From NCBI GenBank assembly GCA_023387735.1, contig JAEWHP010000003.1:124001-188000 (forward strand): 64,000 bases of DNA. Direction: 5' to 3'. The position numbers were made by a program, and so were the translations under genes. Shown here one piece after another: positions 49,937-58,806 of this stretch; position 1 is the first letter of the stretch; each line of letters begins with the position of its first letter. Source of the DNA: Pseudomonadota bacterium (GTDB lineage: Bacteria; Pseudomonadota; Alphaproteobacteria; Rhizobiales; Xanthobacteraceae). Below the pieces are notes generated by a model. The model made no database searches. It saw nothing but the letters and a program-made list of their open reading frames with translations, and was not told the DNA's origin.

Positions 49937-51469
49937 CTATAGCGGTAAATTGTCGTGCTTCTTCGCCGGCATCTCGACCTTCTTGTCTTTCAGCATCGCC
50001 AGTGCCCGCGCGATCCGCTTTCTCGTCGAATGCGGCATGATGACGTCGTCGATGTAGCCGCGTTCGGCGGCGATGAACGGCGACAGGAAACGATCCTCGT
50101 ATTCCTTGGTGCGCTTGGCGATCGCTTCGGGATCGTTCATGTCGGCGCGGAAGATGATTTCCACCGCACCCTTGGCGCCCATCACCGCGATCTGCGCGGT
50201 GGGCCAGGCGTAATTCATGTCGGCGCCGATTTCCTTTGACGCCATGACGTCGAACGCGCCGCCATAGGCCTTGCGGGTGATGACGGTGACGAGCGGCACC
50301 GTGCATTGCGAATAGGCGAACAGCAGTTTGGCACCGTGCTTGATCAGGCCGCCATATTCCTGCGCGGTACCCGGCAGGAAGCCCGGCACATCGACGAAGG
50401 TCACGATCGGGATATTGAAGGCATCACAAAAACGGACAAAGCGCGCGGCCTTGCGCGAAGCATCCGAGTCGAGCACGCCGGCCAGCACCATCGGCTGGTT
50501 GGCGACAAAACCCACCGTGCGGCCGGCGATGCGGCCGAAACCAGTGACGATGTTCCTGGCAAACGTCTCCGACAGTTCGAAGAAATCGCCCTCGTCCACG
50601 ACCTTCTGGATCAATTCCTTCATGTCGTAGGGCTTGTTCGGGTTATCGGGGATCAGCGTGTCGAGCGACATGTCGACGCGCTCGATGTCGTCGAAGCTCG
50701 GCCATTCCGGCACGCCGTCGGTATTGTTGGCCGGCAGGAAGTCGATCAGCCGGCGCATCTGCAGCAGCGTCTCGACGTCGTTCTCGAATGCGCCGTCCGC
50801 AATCGAGGAACGCGTCGCATGCACCGAGGCGCCACCGAGTTCTTCGGCCGTGACCACCTCGTTGGTGACGGTCTTCACGACGTCGGGGCCGGTGACGAAC
50901 ATGTAGCTGGTGTTCTTCACCATGAAGATGAAGTCGGTCATCGCGGGGGAATAGACGTCGCCGCCGGCGCACGGGCCCATGATGACGGAGATCTGCGGGA
51001 TCACGCCCGAGGCGATGACGTTGCGGCGGAACACGTAGGAATAACCCGCGAGCGCCGCGACGCCTTCCTGGATGCGCGCACCGCCGGCGTCATAGAGGCC
51101 GATGATGGGCGCCCTCGCCTTCATCGCCATGTCCTGCAGTTTTGTGATCTTCAACGCGTGGGTTTCGGACAGCGAGCCGCCGAACACGGTAAAATCCTTG
51201 GCGAAGACGAAAGTCTTGCGGCCGTTGACTGTGCCCCACCCGGTGACCACGCCGTCGCCCGGCACCTTGGTTTTTTCCATGCCGAATTCGGTCGAACGGT
51301 GCTCGACGAACATGTCGAATTCCTCGAACGAGCCCTTGTCGAGCAGCAGTTCGATGCGCTCCCGCGCGGTCAGCTTGCCGCGCGCGTGCTGCGCCTCGAT
51401 CCGCTTCTGGCCGCCGCCGAGCTTGGCGCCGGCGCGACGTTCTTCGAGGGTGTCCAGGATATCTTTCAT
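49937..51469 (-). CDS. pccB: Propionyl-CoA-type acyl-CoA carboxylase beta subunit
   Basis: 510-residue carboxyltransferase of biotin-dependent acyl-CoA carboxylases. Two crotonase-like halves are visible: N-half with GLYDAGGARIQEGV, ISVIMGPCAGGDVYSPA; C-half with TFVDVPGFLPGTAQEYGG, TVITRKAYGGAFDVM and AVMGAKGAVEIIFRAD. The AYGGAxDVM and FLPGxxQE patterns match PccB/MccB. It carboxylates propionyl- or related acyl-CoA with a biotin subunit encoded elsewhere; no alpha subunit is within the window. Start MKDILDTLEE has GGAAG close before it; an earlier in-frame ATG exists at 51514. Confidence 0.95.
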   Translation of the reverse strand: MKDILDTLEERRAGAKLGGGQKRIEAQHARGKLTARERIELLLDKGSFEEFDMFVEHRSTEFGMEKTKVPGDGVVTGWGTVNGRKTFVFAKDFTVFGGSLSETHALKITKLQDMAMKARAPIIGLYDAGGARIQEGVAALAGYSYVFRRNVIASGVIPQISVIMGPCAGGDVYSPAMTDFIFMVKNTSYMFVTGPDVVKTVTNEVVTAEELGGASVHATRSSIADGAFENDVETLLQMRRLIDFLPANNTDGVPEWPSFDDIERVDMSLDTLIPDNPNKPYDMKELIQKVVDEGDFFELSETFARNIVTGFGRIAGRTVGFVANQPMVLAGVLDSDASRKAARFVRFCDAFNIPIVTFVDVPGFLPGTAQEYGGLIKHGAKLLFAYSQCTVPLVTVITRKAYGGAFDVMASKEIGADMNYAWPTAQIAVMGAKGAVEIIFRADMNDPEAIAKRTKEYEDRFLSPFIAAERGYIDDVIMPHSTRKRIARALAMLKDKKVEMPAKKHDNLPL

Positions 51470-51603
51470 CTGCTTCCGCCCGTCCATTAGGTCGATTTGG
51501 GGGCCTTCTAACACGGCCTTTTCCGAACGGGAAACACCCTGTCCTGCATCTGGTACCGCCGCCCGGCAGGCCCCATATCAGCCTCCTCACCAGGGGGACC
51601 GGC

Positions 51604-52011
51604 ATGACCGACATCACGAGCACCGAGGCGCCAGGCGCCGTCACGGGAGGCCTGCGGACGCTGCTCCGGCTGGAGGGACTGGCGCTCCTGATCGGGATGA
51701 CGCTGCTTTATTACATCTGGGACGGATCGTGGTGGGTCTACGCCCTGCTGTTCTTCGTGCCCGATATCAGCTTCGCGGCCTATCTCTCAGGCCCGCGTTT
51801 CGGCGCCCTCGTCTATAACGCGGCCCATAGCTACCTCGGCCCGATGGCGATGATGACCGGCGGATTTGCCACCGCATCGCCGCTCGTGCTCTCCATCGCG
51901 ATGATCTGGCTGGCCCATATCGGCTTCGACCGCGCGCTCGGCTACGGCCTGAAATACACCTCAGGCTTCACCGACACCCATCTGGGGCGGATCGGCAAGC
52001 TTCCGATGTGA
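51604..52011 (+). CDS. DUF4260 membrane protein
   Basis: 135 residues, four hydrophobic helices (LEGLALLIGMTLLYYIWDGS, WWVYALLFFVPDISFAAYLS, and two near PMAMMTGGF and LVLSIAMIWLAHIGFDRALG). The end GLKYTSGFTDTHLGRIG is the DUF4260 hallmark. Inner membrane, function unknown. Ends three bases before the stop of the convergent beta-lactamase gene. Confidence 0.92.
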   Translation: MTDITSTEAPGAVTGGLRTLLRLEGLALLIGMTLLYYIWDGSWWVYALLFFVPDISFAAYLSGPRFGALVYNAAHSYLGPMAMMTGGFATASPLVLSIAMIWLAHIGFDRALGYGLKYTSGFTDTHLGRIGKLPM

Positions 52012-52013
52012 TA

Positions 52014-52832
52014 TCAATAAGCCACGATATCGGTCAGGCACTGCTGCGTCACGGTCATGCGCGCGGCGATGTGCTCGGGGGTCTTGCAGTCCATGTTCAT
52101 GGCGAACACGGTTTGATGGCTGCCCTTCTCGACCCAGCCGACCATCCAGCCCAGTGACGGCTTGCCCTGCTCGGCGCCCAACAGCCCGCTCTTGGCGCGG
52201 ATGGTGGCGTCGCCGACTTTGGTCACCGGCATGATGTCCCGCACCAGCTCCTGGCTTCGCCTGGAGACCGGCAGCACGCCACGGCGCAGCCGGTCGAGGA
52301 AATCGATCTGCTGCATCGGATCGATGCGCAAATTGCCGGTCAGCCAGAACTGGTCGATGCCGCCGCCGATGTCGCGGTTGCCGTAGTCCATCAGGTCGAG
52401 ATATTTCTGCATCCGCTCCGGCCCGATGCGCCGCGCGATCTCCTGATAGACCGGCACGGCGGAGGCCGCGATCGCCGAGCGCAAGGTGTGGTCCTTGTTC
52501 CAGGCCGCGATGCTGCGCGTGACCCCGTCCCACTTGAAAATGTCCTTGTCCGGATCCTGGACCACGCCGGTCTCCAGCGCGATGATCGAATTCGGAACCT
52601 TGAAGGTCGAAGCCGGCAACTGGGCCTCGCCCGAACGCACCTTGTCGCTGGCGATGATCAGGTAATCGTCAACCTTGTAGCCGACGAAGGTGCCGACCGT
52701 GCCGAGCGCGAAGAACCGCCGCGCGAGATCGTCGCGGAACTCGCTGCGCTGGTAGGAAACATTGGCAAGGCTGCGCGCGGGCAACAAGCTGGTCGCGGCA
52801 AGCAGGCCCAGCGCATGGCGGCGGTTGATCAC
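52014..52832 (-). CDS. Class D (OXA-type) beta-lactamase-like serine hydrolase
   Basis: 272 residues with a Tat-like leader (INRRHALGLLAATSLLPARS). All class D motifs are in place: STFK (Ser 75, carboxylatable Lys 78), SAV at 124-126, YGN at 150-152 and KSG at 214-216. The WVEKG strand also fits. Such chromosomal OXA-like enzymes may hydrolyse penicillins or be penicillin sensors; activity cannot be judged here. Start is GTG at 52832; a TTG start at 52892 would add 20 residues before the leader. Not associated with any mobile element. Confidence 0.92.
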   Translation of the reverse strand: MINRRHALGLLAATSLLPARSLANVSYQRSEFRDDLARRFFALGTVGTFVGYKVDDYLIIASDKVRSGEAQLPASTFKVPNSIIALETGVVQDPDKDIFKWDGVTRSIAAWNKDHTLRSAIAASAVPVYQEIARRIGPERMQKYLDLMDYGNRDIGGGIDQFWLTGNLRIDPMQQIDFLDRLRRGVLPVSRRSQELVRDIMPVTKVGDATIRAKSGLLGAEQGKPSLGWMVGWVEKGSHQTVFAMNMDCKTPEHIAARMTVTQQCLTDIVAY

Positions 52833-52947
52833 GGCGGTATCCGAAACTGGTTGAGGGACGATGCTGATGGCATCGCGGAAAAGCCGTGACAAGTGGGATC
52901 TTTGTATGGCGGACCGATTGGCGGGTTTCGCGGATGAAACCCTGAAA

Positions 52948-53214
52948 TCAGCGGATCCGGCCCGACAGCCGCAGCACGAAGATCAGCACCTCGGCGACGG
53001 CCTTGTAGAGTTCGGCCGGAATCTCGTCGCCGATCTCGACGTGGGACAAGGCGCCCGCCAGCACCTCGTTTTCCTCGATCGGAATGTCGTGGGCCTTGGC
53101 GAGTTCGATGATCTTGTCGCCGATCGTGCCCTTGCCCTTGGCGACAACGCGTGGCGCGCCGGTCTTGTCGTAATGCAGCGCGACCGCGAGCCTCGATTTG
53201 GCATCGACGCTCAT
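52948..53214 (-). CDS. FlhX: stand-alone FlhB C-terminal domain protein
   Basis: 88 residues matching the cytoplasmic C-terminal domain of the flagellar export switch FlhB: RLAVALHYDKTGAPRVVAKG, then IGDKIIELAKAHDIPIEENE and IGDEIPAELYKAVAEVLIFV. The transmembrane part and the autocleavage NPTH motif are missing, so it corresponds to the part after cleavage. In other bacteria FlhX proteins can substitute for the cleaved FlhB tail. Its ATG overlaps the fliK stop (ATGA), so the two are translationally coupled. Confidence 0.9.
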   Translation of the reverse strand: MSVDAKSRLAVALHYDKTGAPRVVAKGKGTIGDKIIELAKAHDIPIEENEVLAGALSHVEIGDEIPAELYKAVAEVLIFVLRLSGRIR

Positions 53215-54788
53215 AGCGCGCGGTCCAGGAAATGACCGGCGCGCGCGGGGGTGACTTGCGGCGGCGCGCCGTCGCGGATCAGGATCTCGCCGGGATTGAG
53301 TTCGGCGCGGCTGAGCGCCTGGCTCAGTTGCGAGGCGCCGGCGCGAAGCTGTGCGGCGGTTGCCGGCCGCTCCGCCCACATCCGCACCGAGGTCTTTTCG
53401 CCTGTCAGCGAGACCTGCGCGTGAACCGGGCCGGTCGGCTCGACATCGATCGAGAAACGCGCCCGCCACACCCGCTTGACCGCCTCGACCTGCTGCTCGG
53501 TGCCGCCGTCGCGCGAGATCTCGAACTGTGCCATCGCGGTGCCTTGCGGCGTCACGAACGGAATCTCGAAATTCCAACGCGATCCGCTCACGTCGACTTT
53601 CGGCGCTGATACGTCGACGCGGTCCGGCAGGGAGGCCACCTGCAGCAGCGTCTGCCGCGCGATCGCGGCGTCGGTGTCGTCGAGCAGATGATGCGCGGTG
53701 GTCGCAAGCGGCGCGTCCGGCACAATCGTCGGTGCGGCGATCGGCTGAGCTGCGGGAAGCGCGCCGCGGAACGGGGGCGGCGGCGTGTTGGTGTGGACGG
53801 GCGCCTCGCCGCCGCGGGCATCTTTCGGGACAATCACCGGCCGCAGCGGATTGCCGAGCGCCTGCAGCGCTTCCTGCAGCAGGTTCAGCGTGGCGCCAGC
53901 CGAAGGTCCGGCATTCAGTGCGGCCGAAAGCGCGCTGCGGGCGGCGTTGCCGGGCAGCGCGGCATCCGGGACAGCAGGCAGCCGCGCCTGCGGCAGCATG
54001 ATTTCCTGGACGTCGAATTGCGCTGATGGCGCGAGGCTGGGTGCCGATGTGTTGAGCGCCGTTGGCGCCGCCGTCGCTCCGGGCACGGCATTGGTGCCGA
54101 GCGCCGACTGCAGCGTCTGGCGAAGCACGATCAGCGCGGCCTTGAGATCGGGAACGCCCTGTGGCGGCAACGAGCCCGTTGCCAGCGACGCCTCGAGGAA
54201 AATCCCCGACTTCTGGAACGCGGTCTTGATGTCGCCGCCGTCGAGGTTCTGGTCGAGGCTGGTCTGCTGTGCCAGGACCTGCGCGATCGCCGCCTGCAAT
54301 TTCGGCGGCAGGTTGCTGGCGGAAACGGCGGCGCCGAGATTGGCAAACAGCGGCGCCAGGCTTTCCTGCTCGCTGGCCGCGGCCTGCGCTGCGACCGAGA
54401 CCGCCGCACGCTCTGCCGTGGTCAATACATTCTTCGATGCGACGATCGTCGGAGGGTTGGCTGCAAAATCGGCCAGCGCATCGGGCGACAACGTAACGGC
54501 ATCGGCCGCGGCTCCCGCCGCGCCGCCGCCCTGCCCGACCATGGCGAGGCGGATACCGTCCTTGCTCTGGGTGACCGCGAGCTGCAGGTTCTGGCCCTGC
54601 TGCAGCGAAACTTCGGAGGCGACATCGAGCGAAAGGCCGGCGATCGCGATCCGCACCATATCGGCGGCGAGGACTTTCAGGACCTGCGCATTCACCACGC
54701 TTCCCGGCTTCAGCACGAGTTCGGGCGCAATGCCGCCAACCTCTTGGGCGGCGAGCACGGGCGTGACGTTGTTGATGGAGATCGCCAT
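53211..54788 (-). CDS. fliK: Flagellar hook-length control protein FliK
   Basis: 525 residues. A long Ala/Pro/Gln-rich secreted ruler part is followed by the compact FliK C-terminal domain: EQQVEAVKRVWRARFSIDVE, then VHAQVSLTGEKTSVRMWAER and LRAGASQLSQALSRAELNPG. FliK measures hook length and triggers the export switch at FlhB. The coupled FlhX gene downstream is a natural partner. No other flagellar gene is in the window, so this pair is detached from the main flagellar cluster. Confidence 0.88.
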   Translation of the reverse strand: MAISINNVTPVLAAQEVGGIAPELVLKPGSVVNAQVLKVLAADMVRIAIAGLSLDVASEVSLQQGQNLQLAVTQSKDGIRLAMVGQGGGAAGAAADAVTLSPDALADFAANPPTIVASKNVLTTAERAAVSVAAQAAASEQESLAPLFANLGAAVSASNLPPKLQAAIAQVLAQQTSLDQNLDGGDIKTAFQKSGIFLEASLATGSLPPQGVPDLKAALIVLRQTLQSALGTNAVPGATAAPTALNTSAPSLAPSAQFDVQEIMLPQARLPAVPDAALPGNAARSALSAALNAGPSAGATLNLLQEALQALGNPLRPVIVPKDARGGEAPVHTNTPPPPFRGALPAAQPIAAPTIVPDAPLATTAHHLLDDTDAAIARQTLLQVASLPDRVDVSAPKVDVSGSRWNFEIPFVTPQGTAMAQFEISRDGGTEQQVEAVKRVWRARFSIDVEPTGPVHAQVSLTGEKTSVRMWAERPATAAQLRAGASQLSQALSRAELNPGEILIRDGAPPQVTPARAGHFLDRAL

Positions 54789-54946
54789 ATTCAAAAGATC
54801 TCGGCCAGGCCGGCAGGCTACCCCGGCGACGTAAACCTCTCGTTAAGAACCGGGCTTGTTTCCGGGGCCTCGATGGGCTGTATTCGTCGCCGGCTTGCCC
54901 ACTGCGCTGACGCATGGCCTGCTTCACACCAGCAACGGGACAGCGG

Positions 54947-55930
54947 ATGGACCAGGCCCTCGCCGACATTGGCGTCATCTCCGCCTATCGCTTCGCCGAC
55001 GACGGCTCGGCGACCAAGCTCGACGTCGCCAACCTCGATGCGGAACTGGCCGATCCGAACGGCTGGCTGTGGCTGCATTTCAACCTGTCCAACCGCCGCT
55101 GCCACGACTGGCTGAGCAGGACCGCGCCGCTGTCCGACGTCGCGCGCGAAGCGCTGCTCGATACCGACGAGCATATCCGGCTCGATATCTTCGGCGAGGA
55201 GATCGCCGGCGTCCTGCCCGACCTGCATCAGGAGTTCATGCAGGAGGGCGACGACCTCGTGCGGGTGCACTTCGCGATCTCGTCGAGACTGATGATCACT
55301 GCCCGGCGCAAGCCGCTGCGCGCCATCGAACTGACGCGGCGTGCGCTCGACGGCGGCCGCAAGTTCCGCACCCCGGTGTCGCTGTTCGATGCGATCGTCG
55401 ACCAGTTCGCCGACGTGATCGGACGGTTTTCGGCCGGCCTCGGCGACGAACTCGACATCGTCGAGGATCACGTGCTGCACGACGAGATCGACGATGAGCG
55501 GCTGCGGCTCGGCCGCGTGCGCCTGCAGGCGATCCGCACGCGGCGGCAGCTGTCGCAGATCCGCGCGCTGTTTCATCGCATGGAGACGCGCGAGGACGTC
55601 GAATCCGAAACCCTGCTGTCGGCGATGCGGAAGCTCGCGCAGAAATTCGACGCGCTCGACTACGAGTTCAGCGCCATCTACGAGCGCGCGCGGCTGCTGC
55701 AGGACGAGATCGCCGGCCGCGCCACGGCGATCACCAACCGCCGCCTGTTCACGCTGTCGGTGCTGACCGCATGCATGCTGCCTTCGACGCTGGTCACGGG
55801 CTTCTTCGGCATGAACACAAAGGACATGCCGTTCCAGACCGGCGACGGCGGCACCTGGTACGCGTTCCTGCTGGTGGTCGCCGCAGGCGCGCTAACGTGG
55901 TGGCTGCTCAGGCGGACCAAGGCGCTGTAG
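54947..55930 (+). CDS. CorA/ZntB family divalent-cation transporter
   Basis: 327 residues. Large cytoplasmic funnel domain (NGWLWLHFNLSNRRCHDWL through LFDAIVDQFADVIGR), long stalk helix, then two transmembrane helices. TM1 ends with the GMN signature (LVTGFFGMNTKDMPF), TM2 is FLLVVAAGALTWWLL with a basic C-terminus. The NTKDMP loop is typical of ZntB-like members, so zinc or magnesium is likely. Start MDQALAD at 54947; MACFTPA at 54914 also possible. Confidence 0.93.
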   Translation: MDQALADIGVISAYRFADDGSATKLDVANLDAELADPNGWLWLHFNLSNRRCHDWLSRTAPLSDVAREALLDTDEHIRLDIFGEEIAGVLPDLHQEFMQEGDDLVRVHFAISSRLMITARRKPLRAIELTRRALDGGRKFRTPVSLFDAIVDQFADVIGRFSAGLGDELDIVEDHVLHDEIDDERLRLGRVRLQAIRTRRQLSQIRALFHRMETREDVESETLLSAMRKLAQKFDALDYEFSAIYERARLLQDEIAGRATAITNRRLFTLSVLTACMLPSTLVTGFFGMNTKDMPFQTGDGGTWYAFLLVVAAGALTWWLLRRTKAL

Positions 55931-56307
55931 GCGATTCAACGAAGAGTGATAATGGCCTGTTAACCGAAGCCGCAAATAGCTTCATTTGTTTTGATTCCGA
56001 AGTGTTGCGCTGAACTGACGTTAGCCACGAACCCCAGGGGGCTCCGGTTTGCGAATTCGCAAGGCGCCCGCCCACCCCAAAATGGATGCGCGCTGCGGCA
56101 AAACGCCGTAGTTCAGGCTGTTTCCGCGTCTTTCGACGTGCCAGCCGCACCTTCGCCCTGACGGCAGGCGAGATCGACAATCAGGATCGGCGACGCGATG
56201 GGTTAACACTTCGTTGCCGGTCTCACTCGTATGCCGAGTATCGTTTTACGAGGATTTCATGGCCCCCGAGCTAGTTTGAACGCAGTTTCATTCACCGGGA
56301 TAGCGCC
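55931..56307. other. Intergenic stretch upstream of the Tad-like gene
   Basis: 377 bases without a credible gene. The right part is AT-richer near 56220-56280 and probably holds the promoter of the vWA protein gene; no clear hexamers or repeats are seen. Confidence 0.5.
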
Positions 56308-57678
56308 ATGAAAAACCAACCAGCGGTGGTCCGCCTCCAGAGCCTTCTTGGAAGATTCGGTCGGTCCGAGCAGGGCAATATCGCAATGCTCTTCGGAATC
56401 GCCGTGGTGCCGATCATCACCTTCGTCGGCGCGGCGGTCGATTATACCCGCGCCAACACGGCCCGGTCCTCGATGCAGGCAGCCATGGACTCGACGTCCC
56501 TGATGCTGGCCAAGGATTTGCAGGACGGCACCATCAACACCTCGCAGATCACGCAGAAGGCCCAGGACTATTTCAAGGCTCTCTACGCCAACGCCGATGC
56601 GAAACAGGTGGGCGTGACCGCGACCTATACGGCCGCCGCCGGCAACGGTTCAAAGATCGAGATCGCCGGCAACGGCAAGATCGACACCAGCTTCATGAGG
56701 CTGGTCGGCATCCCCGACATCAAGTTCAACACCAATGCCACGTCGGCCTGGGGTAACGTGCGCATGCGGGTCGCGATGGCGCTCGACGTCACGGGATCGA
56801 TGCGGGACGACGGCAAGATGCCGGCGATGCAGACGGCCGCCAAGAGCCTGATCGATCAATTGAGCCCGCTCGCCAAGAACCCCGGCGACATCTACATCTC
56901 GGTCGTTCCCTTCGCCAAGGACGTCAACCTCGGCTCGAGTTACTACAACGAGACCTGGATCGACTGGAGTCTGTGGGACGCAGCCAATGGCACGTGCAGC
57001 AAATCGTCATACACGACCAAGAGCAGTTGCCTGAACAAGAGCGGGACCTGGACGCCGGCGAACCACAACACCTGGACCGGCTGCGTCACCGACCGCACCC
57101 AGGACTACGACACCAAGAACACGCCACCGACGTCGTCCAATGCGCCGACCATGGTCTTCGCCGAGGAATACGTCTCCGGCTCCGAGAAGTACTGCAAGAC
57201 CGGCAACGACCCCTATATGCCGCCGATCATGCCGCTGAGTTACGACTGGAATGCGCTCAAGACCATGATCGGCACGTTGCAGCCCACCGGCAATACCAAC
57301 CAGGGCATCGGCCTGGCATGGGGCTGGCTGACGCTTGGAACGGGCGCGCCGTTCAACGCGCCCGCCAAGGATACGTCGAACTACACCTATAAGGAGGCGA
57401 TCATCCTGCTGTCGGACGGCATGAACACGCAGAACCGCTTCACCAGCAACACTTCGCAGATCGACGCCCGGCAGAAGATCCTCTGCGACAACGCCAAGCA
57501 GGCCGGCGTCACGATCTATACCATTCACGTCAATACGGGCGGCGATCCGACTTCGTCCGTGCTGAAGTACTGCGCCAGCGGCGCCGACAAGTTCTACGAG
57601 GTCAAGCAGGCCAACCAGACCCTGTCGGTGTTCAACTCGATCGGTCAGTCGCTGGCCAAGCTGCGCATCGCGAAGTAA
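56308..57678 (+). CDS. Tad-type pilus assembly protein with vWA domain (TadG-like)
   Basis: 456 residues. N-terminal TadE-like segment QGNIAMLFGIAVVPIITFVG with the glutamine-glycine-asparagine start and a single transmembrane helix; the rest is periplasmic. The vWA domain begins VRMRVAMALDVTGSMRDDGK (MIDAS D-x-T-G-S) and contains IILLSDGMNTQNRF. Two cysteine-rich loops (NGTCSKSSYTTKSSCLN, SGSEKYC) likely form disulphides. It probably belongs to a Flp/Tad pilus machine encoded elsewhere. A strong terminator follows. Confidence 0.9.
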   Translation: MKNQPAVVRLQSLLGRFGRSEQGNIAMLFGIAVVPIITFVGAAVDYTRANTARSSMQAAMDSTSLMLAKDLQDGTINTSQITQKAQDYFKALYANADAKQVGVTATYTAAAGNGSKIEIAGNGKIDTSFMRLVGIPDIKFNTNATSAWGNVRMRVAMALDVTGSMRDDGKMPAMQTAAKSLIDQLSPLAKNPGDIYISVVPFAKDVNLGSSYYNETWIDWSLWDAANGTCSKSSYTTKSSCLNKSGTWTPANHNTWTGCVTDRTQDYDTKNTPPTSSNAPTMVFAEEYVSGSEKYCKTGNDPYMPPIMPLSYDWNALKTMIGTLQPTGNTNQGIGLAWGWLTLGTGAPFNAPAKDTSNYTYKEAIILLSDGMNTQNRFTSNTSQIDARQKILCDNAKQAGVTIYTIHVNTGGDPTSSVLKYCASGADKFYEVKQANQTLSVFNSIGQSLAKLRIAK

Positions 57679-57701
57679 CCGCCGCAATCAGGCGCAAGAA
57701 G

Positions 57702-57731
57702 AAAGCCCGGCCGCAACGGCCGGGCTTTTTT
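57702..57731 (+). terminator. Rho-independent terminator
   Basis: Ten-base stem AGCCCGGCCG / CGGCCGGGCT with CAA loop and six T residues, directly after the vWA gene. Confidence 0.93.
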
Positions 57732-57776
57732 GCTTGTTAGCCGCAAGGGGCCGACATGCCCCTCCGTGAGCGCACC

Positions 57777-58652
57777 CTACCGCAAAACGACCTCAGTGTC
57801 GGCCCAGCGCAGGTAGCGGCGCGGTGCGGCGCCGAGTTCGCGCCTGAACATCGCCGTGAAGGCGCTCGGGCTGTCATAGCCGACATCGAGCGCGACGTTG
57901 GTGACGGACTCGCCGGCGCCGAGGCGGGCGAGCGCTTCCAGCAACCGGACGCGCTGGCGCCACGCCGAGAAGCTCTGCCCGGTTTCACGACGGAACATCC
58001 GCGTCAGCGTGCGCCGGCTGATGCCGCTGCGATCGGCCCAATCGTCGAGGGTACGATCGGAGCTGGTGTCGGCGATCACGGCTTCGCAAATTTTTGCAAG
58101 TCGCGGGTCCTGCGGGATCGGCACGTGCAGCAATACTTCGGGCATGCGGCCGATCTCCCCAAGCAGCAGTTCAACCAGTCGCCCGTCGCGCCCCTCCTCG
58201 TCGTAATCCACCGGCATCCGGACGACTTCGCCCATCAAGGCTTCGAGCAGTTGCGAAGCACGGATCAGGCGACAGGTCGCCGGGTAGTTTGGTATTTTTT
58301 CCGGTTCGACGTAGATGGTCTGGATCTCGACGTCGCCCCAGGCGCGCGATTGATGTACCAGTCCGGGCGGAATCCAGATGCCATGCCCCGGCGGAACGAC
58401 AAGGTTACCGCGTTCCGTCATCATCGAGGTGACGCCGGCGGTCTGCAAGACGAACTGGCCGCGCCGGTGCGCGTGGCGCGTGCTCATGCTCTCGGGCTGA
58501 TATGTCGCCGCCATGGCCACGACAGGCCGCTTTAGCGTCTGCAGATGGCCGGCATAGATTGCCGCCGCCTGTGCCCCCCGTCGCTTGTGGCATACGCGCT
58601 CATAACCGTCGTCACCGGCCGGCGACGTGTCTATTCTTACGTTGATATTCAT
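57777..58652 (-). CDS. AraC-family transcriptional regulator
   Basis: 291 residues. N-terminal cupin-like sensor (HAHRRGQFVLQTAGVTSMMT, VPPGHGIWIPPGLVHQSRAW) and C-terminal double helix-turn-helix: LDDWADRSGISRRTLTRMFR and SVTNVALDVGYDSPSAFTAM with FRRELGAAPRRYLR. The histidine-rich cupin could bind a small ligand or metal. Divergent from the ABC transporter operon with 154 bases between, so it is the probable regulator of that operon. Confidence 0.93.
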   Translation of the reverse strand: MNINVRIDTSPAGDDGYERVCHKRRGAQAAAIYAGHLQTLKRPVVAMAATYQPESMSTRHAHRRGQFVLQTAGVTSMMTERGNLVVPPGHGIWIPPGLVHQSRAWGDVEIQTIYVEPEKIPNYPATCRLIRASQLLEALMGEVVRMPVDYDEEGRDGRLVELLLGEIGRMPEVLLHVPIPQDPRLAKICEAVIADTSSDRTLDDWADRSGISRRTLTRMFRRETGQSFSAWRQRVRLLEALARLGAGESVTNVALDVGYDSPSAFTAMFRRELGAAPRRYLRWADTEVVLR

Positions 58653-58806
58653 CTGATCTCTTGCGTTGAGGTGCCCGTTCTCCTCATGGCCTCATGCATC
58701 TTCCGGGCCAGTTGGCCCGATCGCGATGGTCGCTGTCCCCTCCCCTGTAGCACGGAACTTGCGGCTCGGTCACGATGCGGCCATCCGGAACCGAGGGGAA
58801 TGGTCC

